NCBI RefSeq assembly: GCF_018304965.1
Contig: NZ_JAGQED010000024.1
Span: forward strand, 1 to 64,000
Direction: 5' to 3'
Source of the DNA: Collimonas antrihumi
Lineage (GTDB): Bacteria; Pseudomonadota; Gammaproteobacteria; Burkholderiales; Burkholderiaceae_D
Length of the DNA: 64,000 nucleotides
Part shown: piece by piece, positions 48,550 to 58,400 of the stretch
How the letters are laid out: each line of letters opens with the position of its first letter
How positions within the stretch are numbered: the first letter of the stretch is position 1
The notes under the pieces: generated by a model
Seen by the model: only the letters and a program-made list of their open reading frames with translations
Database searches by the model: none
Told to the model about the DNA's origin: nothing
Made by a program: the position numbers and the translations under genes

Positions 48550-49131
48550 ATGGGAAAGTTGCGTTTTGGCTATGCCCGAGTGTCAACTGACGATCAAACG
48601 ACTGCGCTTCAGGCGGATGCCTTGGAGCGCGCTGGGTGTCAGCGTGTCTACCAAGACACCGCGAGCGGTAAGTCCACGGTTGCCCGTCCTCAGCTCGAAG
48701 AGTGCTTGGCCGACCTGCGGGAGGGTGACACCCTTGTCGTCTGGCGGTTGGATCGCCTGGGGCGTAGCCTGCCCGACCTCGTGCGCATAGTGACCGAATT
48801 GGTCGAGAAGGGCATTGGCTTCGAGTCATTGACCGAGAAGATCGAGACGACGAACGCCTCGGGTAAGCTAATGTTTCACCTATTCGCGGCGTTGGCAGAG
48901 TTCGAGCGCAATCTGATTCGAGAGCGCACCCAAGCTGGCCTTGCCGCCGCTCGTGCCCGTGGCCGTGTGGGCGGCAGGAAGCCTAAGCTGGATGCGAAGC
49001 AGATTAGGCACATCAAGACGCTTTTGCGTGATCCGAATACCAGTGTCGCTGAGCTGGCGCGTGACTATGGAGTATCGCGCACCACGATCTATAAGCACTG
49101 TGGCGTAGTACAGCCGAGCATGGCAATTTGA
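48550..49131 (+). CDS. Serine recombinase (resolvase/invertase)
   Basis: A 193-aa small serine recombinase of the Tn3 resolvase/DNA invertase family. Catalytic Ser lies in FGYARVSTDDQT (about residue 10), with Arg-rich active-site segments VVWRLDRLGRSL and EFERNLIRERT, and a C-terminal HTH (SVAELARDYGVSRTTIYKH). ATG 48550 is chosen over the 30-codon longer form since it begins at the family N-terminus. It may resolve multimers of an excised circular form. It is 22 bp upstream of the nuclease-like gene. Confidence 0.93.
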   Translation: MGKLRFGYARVSTDDQTTALQADALERAGCQRVYQDTASGKSTVARPQLEECLADLREGDTLVVWRLDRLGRSLPDLVRIVTELVEKGIGFESLTEKIETTNASGKLMFHLFAALAEFERNLIRERTQAGLAAARARGRVGGRKPKLDAKQIRHIKTLLRDPNTSVAELARDYGVSRTTIYKHCGVVQPSMAI

Positions 49132-49153
49132 ACCTTGAAGGGATAACAAAAAG

Positions 49154-49972
49154 ATGACCAATAAGACCACCTGCTTCGACGTGTTCGAGCAATGCGTGTT
49201 AGCCGTACAAGCCGGGGAGCTGATCGAATCCGTATCCGCCAAGGACAAAGAATTTCACTTCCAAAACTGGTTTCAGCAGCGTCTGCAAAAGCTCGCGCTC
49301 CACTTCGAGGGGTCTGGTCGCAATACCTACCCCGACTTCTGCCTGGTCGAGTACACCGAGGGCTACGAAATCAAAGGGCTTGCATGGCCTGGCCGCGAGA
49401 AGGATTATGATTCGAACAGTCAGGTGCCGACCGGCTACCACAACGGCCGCCAAATCTTCTACGTGTTTGGCCGATACCCGGCTGACCTCTCTGTCTATGC
49501 CGACCAGAGCAGCGGTCGAAAGCAGTATCCTGTCGTTGACCTCGTGGTGTGTCACGGCGATTTCCTCAACGCCGACCATAACTATGTCCACAAGAACAAG
49601 AGCGTGAAGGGCTTTGGAACCTACGGGGACATCATGATCCGTGACCGGAAGATGTATGTCGCGCCCACACCATTTGCGTTGACTGAAGGCACCACGGGCC
49701 TGATGACCCTGATTCTGCCGGAAAACTTCGACACGGATGAACGCTACCAGGTGGTGGGCAACCTCACTCGTGTCGAGGCCGAGACACTGGTGGTTGGCTA
49801 CAACTTCGACCTACGCACGAACGAACTGCGTGCAGAGCGCGTGCCAAATCCCAGCGCAGGTACTCAGCACCGATTCGTGGCGTACCGTCTCAAGGGCCAG
49901 ACCAGCAAGCCTGTCGCAATGACCGGCACTCCTGTTCTGCCCGATGAGAACAACCAGCCGGACGAAGAATGA
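49154..49972 (+). CDS. PD-(D/E)xK nuclease-like protein of a defence cassette
   Basis: A 272-aa protein. The segment YPDFCLVEYTEGYEIKG (residues 59-75) has the PD-(D/E)xK nuclease pattern: Pro60-Asp61 and Glu72-x-Lys74. Upstream FHFQNWFQQRLQKLAL and downstream YVFGRYPADLS with VVDLVVCHGDFLN fit a restriction-endonuclease fold. Its stop overlaps the methyltransferase start (ATGA), so I infer a restriction-modification pair. No close family name is recognised. Confidence 0.7.
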   Translation: MTNKTTCFDVFEQCVLAVQAGELIESVSAKDKEFHFQNWFQQRLQKLALHFEGSGRNTYPDFCLVEYTEGYEIKGLAWPGREKDYDSNSQVPTGYHNGRQIFYVFGRYPADLSVYADQSSGRKQYPVVDLVVCHGDFLNADHNYVHKNKSVKGFGTYGDIMIRDRKMYVAPTPFALTEGTTGLMTLILPENFDTDERYQVVGNLTRVEAETLVVGYNFDLRTNELRAERVPNPSAGTQHRFVAYRLKGQTSKPVAMTGTPVLPDENNQPDEE

Positions 49973-52137
49973 ACACCATCACCGATAAGATCGGGCTTTC
50001 TCATGCGTCCGTCGCGACTGCACTGGAGTGCGACTTCCCACTGGTCGAGATTAGTCAGATCGCCGAGCAGGAAAGCTGGCGAAAGGAGATCAACCGGCCG
50101 ATTTACCACATCCACAAGTGGTGGGCGACCCGGCTCGGGTCGGTGTTTCGGGGCATCACGCTCGGGGCGTTGAGTCAGCCTGGCACGGACACCTGGGCGC
50201 AGTTTTATAAGACGCACGACCTGGCCGGGAAAGTGGTGCTCGATCCCTTTATGGGCAGCGGCACCACGCTCGGCGAGGCTGTGAAGCTCGGGGCAAAGGC
50301 CATCGGCTGCGATATCAACCCTGTCAGCACCTTCCTTGTCCGTCAGGCGTTCACACCGGCGTCGGAGGCTCAACTTCGGGCCGCTTTCGAGCGGCTGGAG
50401 CGCGACGTGGCCCCGGAGATTCGCCGCTACTACCAGACCCGCGATCCGCAGACTGGAGAGTTGATTCCCGTGTTGTACTATTTTTGGGTCAAGACAGTAA
50501 CGACTTCAGAAGGCGAGGTGATCCCACTCCTGTCGCGCTACGTTTTTTCCCAGGACGCTTACCCGAAGAAGAAGCCGCGAGCGCAGATTGTGTGCCCTGG
50601 CTGCTGGGGCGTGCTGGAGGATCGCTACGACGCAACCGAACTCCAGTGCCAGCACTGCGGCCATCAGTTCAACCCGCAGGAAGGTCCAGCCGCTGGACAG
50701 TACGTCACGACTAAGGGAGGCCAGCGCTACCGTATCAAGGAGCTGCTGCCCAAAGACGGCGCGCCGCCGCATCGTATGTACGCAATGATGGCGCTGCGCG
50801 CAGACGGCTCGAAGGTCTATCTACCTGTGCGTGACGAGGACTTGGCGCTCAACGAGGCAGCACAGGAACGACTTGCCAGCGAGACATTACCCTTGCCAGA
50901 AACTGGCGTTCGATCTGGTCACAACACTGACCAAGCGCGTGGTTACGGCTACACGCGGTGGCGTGACTTCTTCAATGCACGTCAATTGCTGTGTCTCGGC
51001 CTACTGCTGCGGGAAATCCTCCGCATCGACGACCTTATGGTGCAAGAGCAAATGCTTTGCCTATTCTCCAGCACCTTGGAGTTCAACAACCTGTTTTGCA
51101 GTTTCAAGGGTGAGGGCACTGGAGCTGTCCGGCATATGTTCTCGAATCACATCCTGAAGCCCGAGCGCACGCCGCTTGAAAACTCAGTGTGGGGCACCGA
51201 CAAGAGCAGCGGCACTTTCTGTACCTTATTTGAGTCGCGGCTGTTGCGCGCCAAGCGCTATCTTGATGAACCCTTTGAGATTGAATTCGTGTACGACTTA
51301 ATGGGTGACCGTGTAGGCTCTCGCAAGACAATAGCCAGCAACCCAATCAAGGCGCGCCGCGTCGAGACATGGGCTGAACTGAACGCGGCCGATCATGGTC
51401 TGCTGATCCTGAACGGCGATAGCTCCAAACTGCCAGTGCCTGCAGGGTCGGTGGATGCGGTTGTGACCGACCCGCCGTACTTCGACTTCGTTCATTATTC
51501 CGAGCTGAGTGATTTTTTCTTCGCTTGGCTGTCGCCAGTGCTGCGCGACCGCTACCAATGGATGGCCCGCGAGGACTCGTCAGACCAAGGCGAAGTACAG
51601 CACAAAGACCCCCGCGTGTTCGCGCGACAGCTTGCCGCCGTGTTCACCGAGGCGTGTAGGGTGCTCAAGGACGATGGTGTACTGGCGTTCAGCTTCCATC
51701 ACTCGCGGGCCGAGGGTTGGGCTGCGATCTACGAGGCGATTAACAAGTCGGGGCTGGCTGTGGTGGCTGTACACCCTGTACATGCCGAGCTGCGCGCAGC
51801 GAGTCCCAAGACGGCCGCGAAAGACCCAATCAGCCTCGATGCGATCCTCGTCTGTCGCAAAAGGGCTTTTGCACTCCACAAGCCGCCTGTCGTTCGGGAT
51901 GTTCGCACGGCCGTCGATGCAATGTCGGCCCGGCTGCAATCCGCTGGCATGTGCATCTCGGCCGGTGATCGCTTCGTGATTGGCGCGGCGCTGACTTTGA
52001 TCGCTCGTGCGGCCGATGACCTGAGCTTCGACGGCATTAAGATGGATCTCGACGCCATCCGCCTAGCCGTTGGGCCAAAAGCTGGCGAAGCTGACGACGA
52101 GTCGGTGATCACGGACGCCGAACTGGTGACTGTGTGA
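49969..52137 (+). CDS. DUF1156-like N6-adenine DNA methyltransferase
   Basis: A 722-aa methylase. Residues 20-66 (FPLVEISQIAEQESWRKEIN...HIHKWWATR) resemble the DUF1156 N-terminus of methylases found in defence systems. The SAM motif DPFMGSGTT is at 92-100. A zinc ribbon CPGC...CQHC lies at about 208-229. The catalytic DPPY is at 501-504 (VTDPPYFDFVHYSEL), and SFHHSRAEGWAAI and DAILVCRKR follow. It probably protects host DNA or marks targets for the linked nuclease. Confidence 0.85.
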   Translation: MNTITDKIGLSHASVATALECDFPLVEISQIAEQESWRKEINRPIYHIHKWWATRLGSVFRGITLGALSQPGTDTWAQFYKTHDLAGKVVLDPFMGSGTTLGEAVKLGAKAIGCDINPVSTFLVRQAFTPASEAQLRAAFERLERDVAPEIRRYYQTRDPQTGELIPVLYYFWVKTVTTSEGEVIPLLSRYVFSQDAYPKKKPRAQIVCPGCWGVLEDRYDATELQCQHCGHQFNPQEGPAAGQYVTTKGGQRYRIKELLPKDGAPPHRMYAMMALRADGSKVYLPVRDEDLALNEAAQERLASETLPLPETGVRSGHNTDQARGYGYTRWRDFFNARQLLCLGLLLREILRIDDLMVQEQMLCLFSSTLEFNNLFCSFKGEGTGAVRHMFSNHILKPERTPLENSVWGTDKSSGTFCTLFESRLLRAKRYLDEPFEIEFVYDLMGDRVGSRKTIASNPIKARRVETWAELNAADHGLLILNGDSSKLPVPAGSVDAVVTDPPYFDFVHYSELSDFFFAWLSPVLRDRYQWMAREDSSDQGEVQHKDPRVFARQLAAVFTEACRVLKDDGVLAFSFHHSRAEGWAAIYEAINKSGLAVVAVHPVHAELRAASPKTAAKDPISLDAILVCRKRAFALHKPPVVRDVRTAVDAMSARLQSAGMCISAGDRFVIGAALTLIARAADDLSFDGIKMDLDAIRLAVGPKAGEADDESVITDAELVTV

Positions 52138-52147
52138 GGACCGGTTG

Positions 52148-52246
52148 ATGCTAGACATCTTCTGCAGACGCGAACGCTGGAAACCGGAAAAGCTGCTCGG
52201 TATGGGTAGCGGTTACGCGCTGAATTTCTCCGACCACATGGGCTAA
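52148..52246 (+). pseudogene. 32-codon remnant between methylase and OLD genes
   Basis: ATG 52148 reads MLDIFCRRERWKPEKLLGMG and 12 more residues to a TAA at 52,246, 2 bp before the OLD start. The residues look like a structured protein N-terminus rather than random sequence. A third cassette gene may therefore once have followed the methylase and been deleted down to its first codons. It could also be an intact leader peptide for the OLD gene. Confidence 0.35.
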
Positions 52247-52248
52247 TC

Positions 52249-53970
52249 ATGAAGCTACGTGCAATCCAGATTCACAATTTCCGTTCGGTACTTGATGCGG
52301 ACGTGGAAGCGCACGACTACATGCTGTTGGTCGGTGCAAACAACGCGGGCAAAAGCACAATCCTCAACGCGCTGCGCGCCTTCTACGACGACGCCAAATG
52401 GTCAACTGAGGATTTTCCCAAGGCTGGGGCGACTGACAATGAATCATGGGTGCAACTCAAATTCCACCTTGACGGTGACGAGTGGGCTGGCCTGGCCGAT
52501 GAATACAAGGAGGGTGTGACCGACCAGAGTCTTATGGTTCGTCGCTACTTCAAGTCCGATGACAAGGCTCGAATTCAGAAAGATCAAAGCAATATCTTTG
52601 GTTTCGTAAAAGGACAGCTCAACGACGCTCTGTTCTATGGTGCGAAGAATGTAGGGACTGCCAAGGTCGGGCAGGTGCTTTACGTGCCAGCACTGACCAC
52701 GCCAGCCGAGCAGACGAAGATGAGCGGCCCTTCACCGCTTCGCAATATGCTCAACTTTCTGTTGAAAAAGGTGGTGTCCAAGAGCGATGCCTATAAGGAA
52801 ATCACTACGGCGTTTGAGAAACTGAACGTCGAGGCCCGCAAAGATGATGGATTCCTGAGCGAGATTTCCAAGCCGCTCAATACGGCAATTTCAAGCTGGA
52901 GTATCAAGATCGACCTCTCGGTGAACTCGGTCGCGCCCGAGGATATTTCGAAGTCCCTGGTCAAATTTGCTTTTGTCGATTCGTCGCTGGGAGATATTAG
53001 CTTTGATCTTGAGCGCTACGGGCACGGCTTCCAGCGCTCGGTGATCTATGAGCTGATCCGTTTGGCGCCGACCTTCAAGGATGAAAAGAAGGCCGACAAA
53101 AAGGAATTCAACCCGTCGTTTAACCTTGTGCTGTTTGAGGAACCCGAAGCGTTCTTGCATCCGAGTCAGCAGGAAAGTATGGCATACCATCTGCGCCGAC
53201 TCGGGGCAGAAGAGGGGCAGCAGGTCATCATAACCACCCATTCGCCAACATTTGCTGGGAAGGCCGCCGAACAGATTGGGCAAATTGTCCGTGTCCAGCG
53301 CTCTAACGGTGCAACGCTGACCTTCCAGCCCAAGGGAGTCAAGATCAAGGAAGTTTTCGACCAAGGCGGCGATCTGTTGGCGGCGTTGCAAGCCTTTGTC
53401 GCCGATGTGGGCATACAGGATGACCGGAAAAAGAACGCCAGGAAGATGATCGCTAACCCGCCGCAGGGCGATATCGCGACTCAAGAAGAGCAGTTCCGCT
53501 TCCAGCTCTGGCTTGATGGTGAACGTGCATCACTGTTCTTTGCCGATAAGGTGCTCTTGGTCGAGGGGGCTACGGAGCGCGGGCTGTTCAATTACCTGCT
53601 GGCCAACGACTGGCACGACCTAAGTGCGCAGCACATCTGTCTGGTTGATGTTCTCGGTAAGTACAACTTCCATCGCTATATGGCACTAATGGAAGCTTAT
53701 GGTATCCCGCACGGCGTCATGCTGGACGATGACAACGGCAAGGAACACCAGGGTGCTGTGAACGATCTGGTAGAGGCATGCGCGAACGGTCATACGCTCG
53801 CCGCGCCTGTGAAGTTCACGGATTGCTTGGAGACGTTCTTAGGTTTGCCGGTGCCTGCGAAGGAAAGGAAACCCATCGAAATTCTCAAGGCAATCATTGG
53901 CGGGCAAATTGCGGCCGACAAGTTACAAGCCCTCCGAGCCGAGTTCTGTAAGGCATTAGCAATCGCTTGA
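52249..53970 (+). CDS. OLD-family ATPase with TOPRIM nuclease domain
   Basis: A 573-aa overcoming-lysogenisation-defect (OLD) type protein. Walker A GANNAGKSTILNALRAF (about 29-45); Walker B FNLVLFEEPEAFLHPSQQ (about 295) with an ABC-like tail VIITTHSPTFAGKA. A C-terminal TOPRIM domain begins VLLVEGATERGLFNYLL (about 434), with MLDDDNGKEHQGA as the acidic metal motif. OLD nucleases act in phage defence, often with a partner. Here the neighbours are a nuclease-like protein and a methylase instead of a UvrD-like helicase (Gabija). Confidence 0.88.
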   Translation: MKLRAIQIHNFRSVLDADVEAHDYMLLVGANNAGKSTILNALRAFYDDAKWSTEDFPKAGATDNESWVQLKFHLDGDEWAGLADEYKEGVTDQSLMVRRYFKSDDKARIQKDQSNIFGFVKGQLNDALFYGAKNVGTAKVGQVLYVPALTTPAEQTKMSGPSPLRNMLNFLLKKVVSKSDAYKEITTAFEKLNVEARKDDGFLSEISKPLNTAISSWSIKIDLSVNSVAPEDISKSLVKFAFVDSSLGDISFDLERYGHGFQRSVIYELIRLAPTFKDEKKADKKEFNPSFNLVLFEEPEAFLHPSQQESMAYHLRRLGAEEGQQVIITTHSPTFAGKAAEQIGQIVRVQRSNGATLTFQPKGVKIKEVFDQGGDLLAALQAFVADVGIQDDRKKNARKMIANPPQGDIATQEEQFRFQLWLDGERASLFFADKVLLVEGATERGLFNYLLANDWHDLSAQHICLVDVLGKYNFHRYMALMEAYGIPHGVMLDDDNGKEHQGAVNDLVEACANGHTLAAPVKFTDCLETFLGLPVPAKERKPIEILKAIIGGQIAADKLQALRAEFCKALAIA

Positions 53971-54117
53971 TGCGGCGGATGAGGGGTTAGAACCAGGGAT
54001 GAAATCACGGCAAATTATACGTAACATGCTGATTTGTAATATAATTCCGCGTTTTGCCGTCGACCTATTGTGACCATCAACCGATCGCGAATTACCCCAA
54101 ACGGGCTAATGACTGAA

Positions 54118-54207
54118 CATGGTATTTTTCATGGCATCACATGGGGCGGTAAGTGCGAAAGCCCCGCCGTTATTGGTTTTTTTTCGGTAATTGATAATTG
54201 AGTGGGA
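54118..54207 (+). other. Candidate right attachment region (attR)
   Basis: Within the gap 53,971-54,253, CATGGTAT (54,118) and CATGGCAT (54,130) repeat the motif clustered near attL. ATTGAGTGGGA (54,197-54,207) repeats the guaA 3' end in direct orientation. A weak GGGGC/GCCCC hairpin with an eight-T run lies at 54,143-54,180. Nothing coding is supported in the gap. Confidence 0.5.
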
Positions 54208-54253
54208 GTAGCGGACTTTGAGTAATTACCCACCGGTTTTGCGGAGGGCATGA

Positions 54254-55483
54254 TTACTCGCTCTGCTGCGTGAGATCCTGAATCAGCAACTCAGCCACCA
54301 GTTCCTCGTCAATTGCCTGTTGCTCTGTGCGCATCGCTAAGGCAAGCATTGCATCCCACGACGGCTCGTCCTCAGCGCCTTGCAGCGGGCGACCTGGCCG
54401 TGGTGCGATGCCAAGTGCAGCCAGGTAGTCGGCAGCGCCGAAACGCCACGGTTGAGTACCATGTTCGCGCATCACGTGATTACCAATACGTATGCCGGGC
54501 CAGTCAAAATCGCCGTGGTAGCGCAACGTGGCGCCTGCTTGCGCGAGTTGGGTTAACAGGGTGCGCTGCGCTGCGGCCGGCATGCCGTCGGTGCAGACCA
54601 TCGGCGCGCAGTTTTCGCCCAGATGATCGGCTGCGATGGCGATCAGGTTGGGGTTCTCACACACGAAGACCGTTTGACCCTGCACGGCAAACTCGGGCGG
54701 TGAGCGCAGCAGGTTGCGCAGGGATAGGTAGGCGGGTTCGCCAAGCGTTGCGACACCTGGCAGGTTGAGCACCAAGGCCGGTCGCGCCAGTTCGTTCACC
54801 AACACACCTGCACTGGCCCAGAGTTCGCGATCGCTTGCTTCCTCGAACTCGGCATCTTCCGGATCGGGTGAAGGTTCTCGATTCAGGGTAGACCTCAACA
54901 CGGCCAGTACCAACGTCGCAACTGCGCAGCCATTGTCGAGTGCGTGTGCGTCACCAAGCTCTTGGGCTGCGAGTTGCGCGCGTGTAAGTCCACGGGCAGG
55001 CAATCGGTTGAGAACGGCTTGGGCACCTTCTAGAAAATGTGCCGCTGTTGCATGGTTACGCCCGGCAAGGCGTTTCAACAAACCGAGGTTGCTTGGCATC
55101 TGAAGCAGAGAGGCGAGAGCCGGGTGCACGCATGTGTCTCGCAGTTGCTGCCATTGGGTCTGTAAGGCCTCGCGCTCTACGGCGCGGTAGACGATGCAGC
55201 CATCAAGCTGTTCGAGTGCGGCGCGCAAGGAATCGGCCACGCCGGCTTGCCGCAAAACGGCATCAATCGCGGCTATGTCGATCTGCATCGAAGCGGCGAA
55301 GCGCGAAGACTTGCCTTGCAGCGCAGCTAACGCGGCGTGCTCGACGGCCGTCAATCGCTCGATGCGAAAAACTTGCAATGGCGCTTCTGTGGCTGCGCGC
55401 TCATAGCGCTGGCGCAACCGTCGCCGCAGAGCGGCAAGCGGCTCACCGCCGAGCAAGCGTTGTAGGCGATTGTCAGTGGTCAT
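54254..55483 (-). CDS. jetD: Wadjet type II JetD (DUF2399/TIGR02679-like TOPRIM nuclease)
   Basis: Nuclease subunit of the Wadjet anti-plasmid system, which cleaves plasmids extruded by the JetABC motor. The 409-aa protein has the type II JetD layout: an N-terminal DUF3323-like region and a C-terminal TOPRIM-like part. VFVCENPNLIAIA (about residue 275, catalytic Glu) and RYHGDFDWPGIRIG (about 323, Asp-x-Asp) are the metal motifs. It is last in the operon, overlapping jetC by 11 bp. Confidence 0.88.
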   Translation of the reverse strand: MTTDNRLQRLLGGEPLAALRRRLRQRYERAATEAPLQVFRIERLTAVEHAALAALQGKSSRFAASMQIDIAAIDAVLRQAGVADSLRAALEQLDGCIVYRAVEREALQTQWQQLRDTCVHPALASLLQMPSNLGLLKRLAGRNHATAAHFLEGAQAVLNRLPARGLTRAQLAAQELGDAHALDNGCAVATLVLAVLRSTLNREPSPDPEDAEFEEASDRELWASAGVLVNELARPALVLNLPGVATLGEPAYLSLRNLLRSPPEFAVQGQTVFVCENPNLIAIAADHLGENCAPMVCTDGMPAAAQRTLLTQLAQAGATLRYHGDFDWPGIRIGNHVMREHGTQPWRFGAADYLAALGIAPRPGRPLQGAEDEPSWDAMLALAMRTEQQAIDEELVAELLIQDLTQQSE

Positions 55484-58400
55484 TGCTCAATGTGGCCAAG
55501 CCATCGGGTTGTTGCTCAACGTTGCCCAGCGGTTGGAAGCGTCGGTCCGGATCGTTATCTTGACGTCGCGCACGGCCGTCCCAGGTCCAGCGCGAAACAT
55601 GCACGGCATCGATGCCCTCACGCCGCTGAAGCTGGCAGATCGCCACGCCGGGTAGTTCGGCATAACAAGCCCATTCGCGCTCGCTGGTGATGACAAAGTC
55701 AAGATCGAACTCGTCAATCAAACCCATGCAATGTGCCCGCGCAGCATCGTCGATGCCAGCGAAGGCTTCGTCGAGCAGCACCAGGCGAGGTGCGTGGGCA
55801 TAGCCGCTTTGGGTATAGTAGCTTGACACGGCGGCAAAGAGCGGCACCGTCAAGCCTAAAGCACGCTCGCCGCTCGATGCGGGACCCGACAGCGGGCGCC
55901 ATTGCCCATCCTGCCAGCGCTGTACGCGAAAGCGGTGCCAGCGCCGATAATCCAGCGCCCGAGCGAGCTGATCGAGCAGGCTGCCGCCGCCAGCTACATC
56001 AGCTCGGTTGCGCTCGATACCGATGCGCTGGTGCAGCATCTCACCAACGACGCGCCGGTCCTCAGCCGACCACAGATCGGTGCTGGTGTTAAGCAGCCGT
56101 TTGCGTGCGGCCTCCAAGCCGATCGGTGCGCCCTCGACGCCTTCGGGCAATGGCTGCCATTGCAGCCGAAAGCGCACACCCGTCGAGGTCGGGCGTTTGT
56201 CCAGCTCGACATTGATTGCGGTGACTTGCCGTTCGGCGTCTTGTAGCAACTTCTGCACTGCCGAAGCGATTTCGGCTTGAAGGTGGTTTTCGAGCACCTT
56301 GCGCTCACCAGCCGTCAGCAACTCCCGACGCTGCGCGATCTCTCCAGCCAGCCTCGCACTGAGCTGATCTGGTCGTTCGGGGCGGTTCTGGTAGACGATG
56401 GTGACAACGAGGCCATAGTCGTTGGTCTCGGCCTGCGCCTGGTGGTTGAGCGCGGCAAGTGCGCGGCCGAGCTCGTTATAATCCTGCGAGATCTGGTTTT
56501 GCATGCGGGTCCAGGTTTCGTCGTCATCCTTCACGTTGGCAAGTATCTGGTCGGCGCGGCGCGCGAGGGTCAGTGCAGGTTCGATGGTCCAGGGCGTGCG
56601 CAGGTCCGGGATATCTGTCTCAGGCATTGCAGACGTGAGGAGCCCGGTAGCGGCGAAGCCCTGAAGGAGGCTGACGGCGCTCTGCCGCGCCTCGGTTCTT
56701 TCCTTCAACGTGGTTTCGGCATCCTGTGTCTTCTGCTCGGCACGGGCCCGTTCTTCTCCGGTCAGGCGCAAGGCATTGGCGCAAATTTTGAGTGCATCTT
56801 CTCCATGGCTCACGCAGGTACGCGCATCTTTCAATCGCTGCTGTAGTTCTTCGACCTGGGCACCTACCGATTCGCGCAGTGTATCCAGGCGAATACGCGC
56901 TTCTTCCGCCAGAGCGCGGCGTTCGGCCCACTCTTGCTGAGACTGTTCAGCGTCGTGCTGTGCTTCCTGCTCGCGCTGCTGTTGGCGTGCGAGTTCGGAA
57001 AATGCGTCGCGCAACTCACGAACACTCTGAAACAGTGCAAGCGTCGATTCGACGAACTGTTGCAGAGCCTGTTCTATTGCTTGCAGAGCAGGGCGCGTGT
57101 CGGGCAGGCGCAGGTCTGCCGCATCGTTTGCCAGCGCCAAGCGAGCGGCTTGCCATTGCTGCTTGCAGATCAGTAGTTGCTGGTCTGCCTGTTCAAGCCG
57201 GGTACGCGCGGTCTGAAACTCACGGGCACGGGCGGCGGCTTCCACATGTGCGGAACGCAGCGCATCGTCATTGGGTGCGGTCTGCCATTCGGCTGCGGCC
57301 TGACGTTGATCATATGCCTGTTGTTCAAAACGCTGCTGCACCATGGCGAGTTCATTCGCGATGCTGTTAAGGCGTAGCGCGATCACTTCAAGACGGCGTG
57401 TGCGAGCCGCTGAACGCACTGCGAACCCAATGTAATCAGCCAAAGGCTTGTGCCAGGAACCGCCCAATGCACCGAGGCGAAAGCGGCCATCCACCGCTAC
57501 CCAGGCTTCGGCCACGCCGTCATCCGTAGCGGTGCAAGCCACGCCTTCGAGTAAGCGCTGAAGAGTTGCTGCGGGCACGGGCGCGACACCATGATGCGTC
57601 GGCTCGCTGGGAACCAACCATCCAGCGAGTGAATGGGGTTGATGCGGACGCTTAACCCAGCGTGTATCGTGCAGCGGGTCGCCATTTTTATCGAAGGTGT
57701 GCAATTCCCCATCGGGTGTGATCCAAGCATCAAGCAGGCCAGCGGCCTGCAGCGCCGCTTCGAGGCCGGCGCGCTGGCTGTTATCAACGCTTTCACGAAA
57801 TTCGACAAGTTGCCATAGCGGTGCGCCAGATCTATTGTCGCGAGCCTCCGGGGTACGGTAGATCGGGCTTGGCGGCGCTGCGTCAACGCCTTGCTCCAGA
57901 CGCATTCGTTCGGCGTGTAGTGCAGCCTGCTCTTCCTCGAACATGTGGCGTTGGTCCGATAGGTCTGCATGGCGTCGCGCCAGCCCTTCGCTGGCAACCT
58001 GCTGTGCCATTTGCAGAGTATCGCGGGCCGGGTTGTTGCCGTCCAGGTTTATGACCCAGGTTGCCAGCGCGTCAAGTACTGGCAGGTCGGCGTCGATGCG
58101 GAGTTGTTGCAGTCCGTCGAAATGAGCCTGCCACGAGGTCAATACGGTGCTTCCTTGGAGTTCTACGTTAGCATCAGCTTCTTCACGTTGCGCGGCGGCT
58201 TCTTCAGTTTCATCATGGCGTTCATCGCGTGTTTGCTGTTGACGCGTATAGGCTTGTTCAGTCAGAGCAACGTGATCGCAGTGATGCTGCATCACGACAA
58301 GTTGTTCCCGCCGTGTTGTGACGCCATGGCGCAAGTCGTTGCGGGCCGTGTCGACCGCCATCTGCTGCAAAGCCGTCAATTTTACGGCATCGAGCGCGGC

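Larger units (their letters stand above)
36777..54207 (+). mobile_element. Putative guaA-integrated mobile element with a TrfA/iteron replicon
   Basis: About 17.4 kb bounded by an 11-bp direct repeat. It contains a P4-type integrase, an AlpA-like regulator, a TrfA-type initiator with iterons, TrbJ, a lipoprotein, TrbL and TraB-like conjugation genes, a serine resolvase, and a nuclease/methyltransferase/OLD cassette. CATGGYAT motifs lie near both ends (36,920-37,005 and 54,118-54,137). No relaxase, coupling protein or VirB4/TrbE ATPase was found, so it is not self-transmissible as seen. The right boundary is inferred. Confidence 0.6.

Noticed and set aside
52249-53970. Gabija (GajA/GajB)
   Set aside because: The OLD/TOPRIM protein could suggest GajA, but no UvrD-like helicase gene follows; the next genes belong to Wadjet on the other strand.
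49154-53970. DISARM or BREX
   Set aside because: Only the methylase resembles parts of such systems. No DrmA/DrmB helicase, PglZ phosphatase or BrxL/BrxC ATPase is present.
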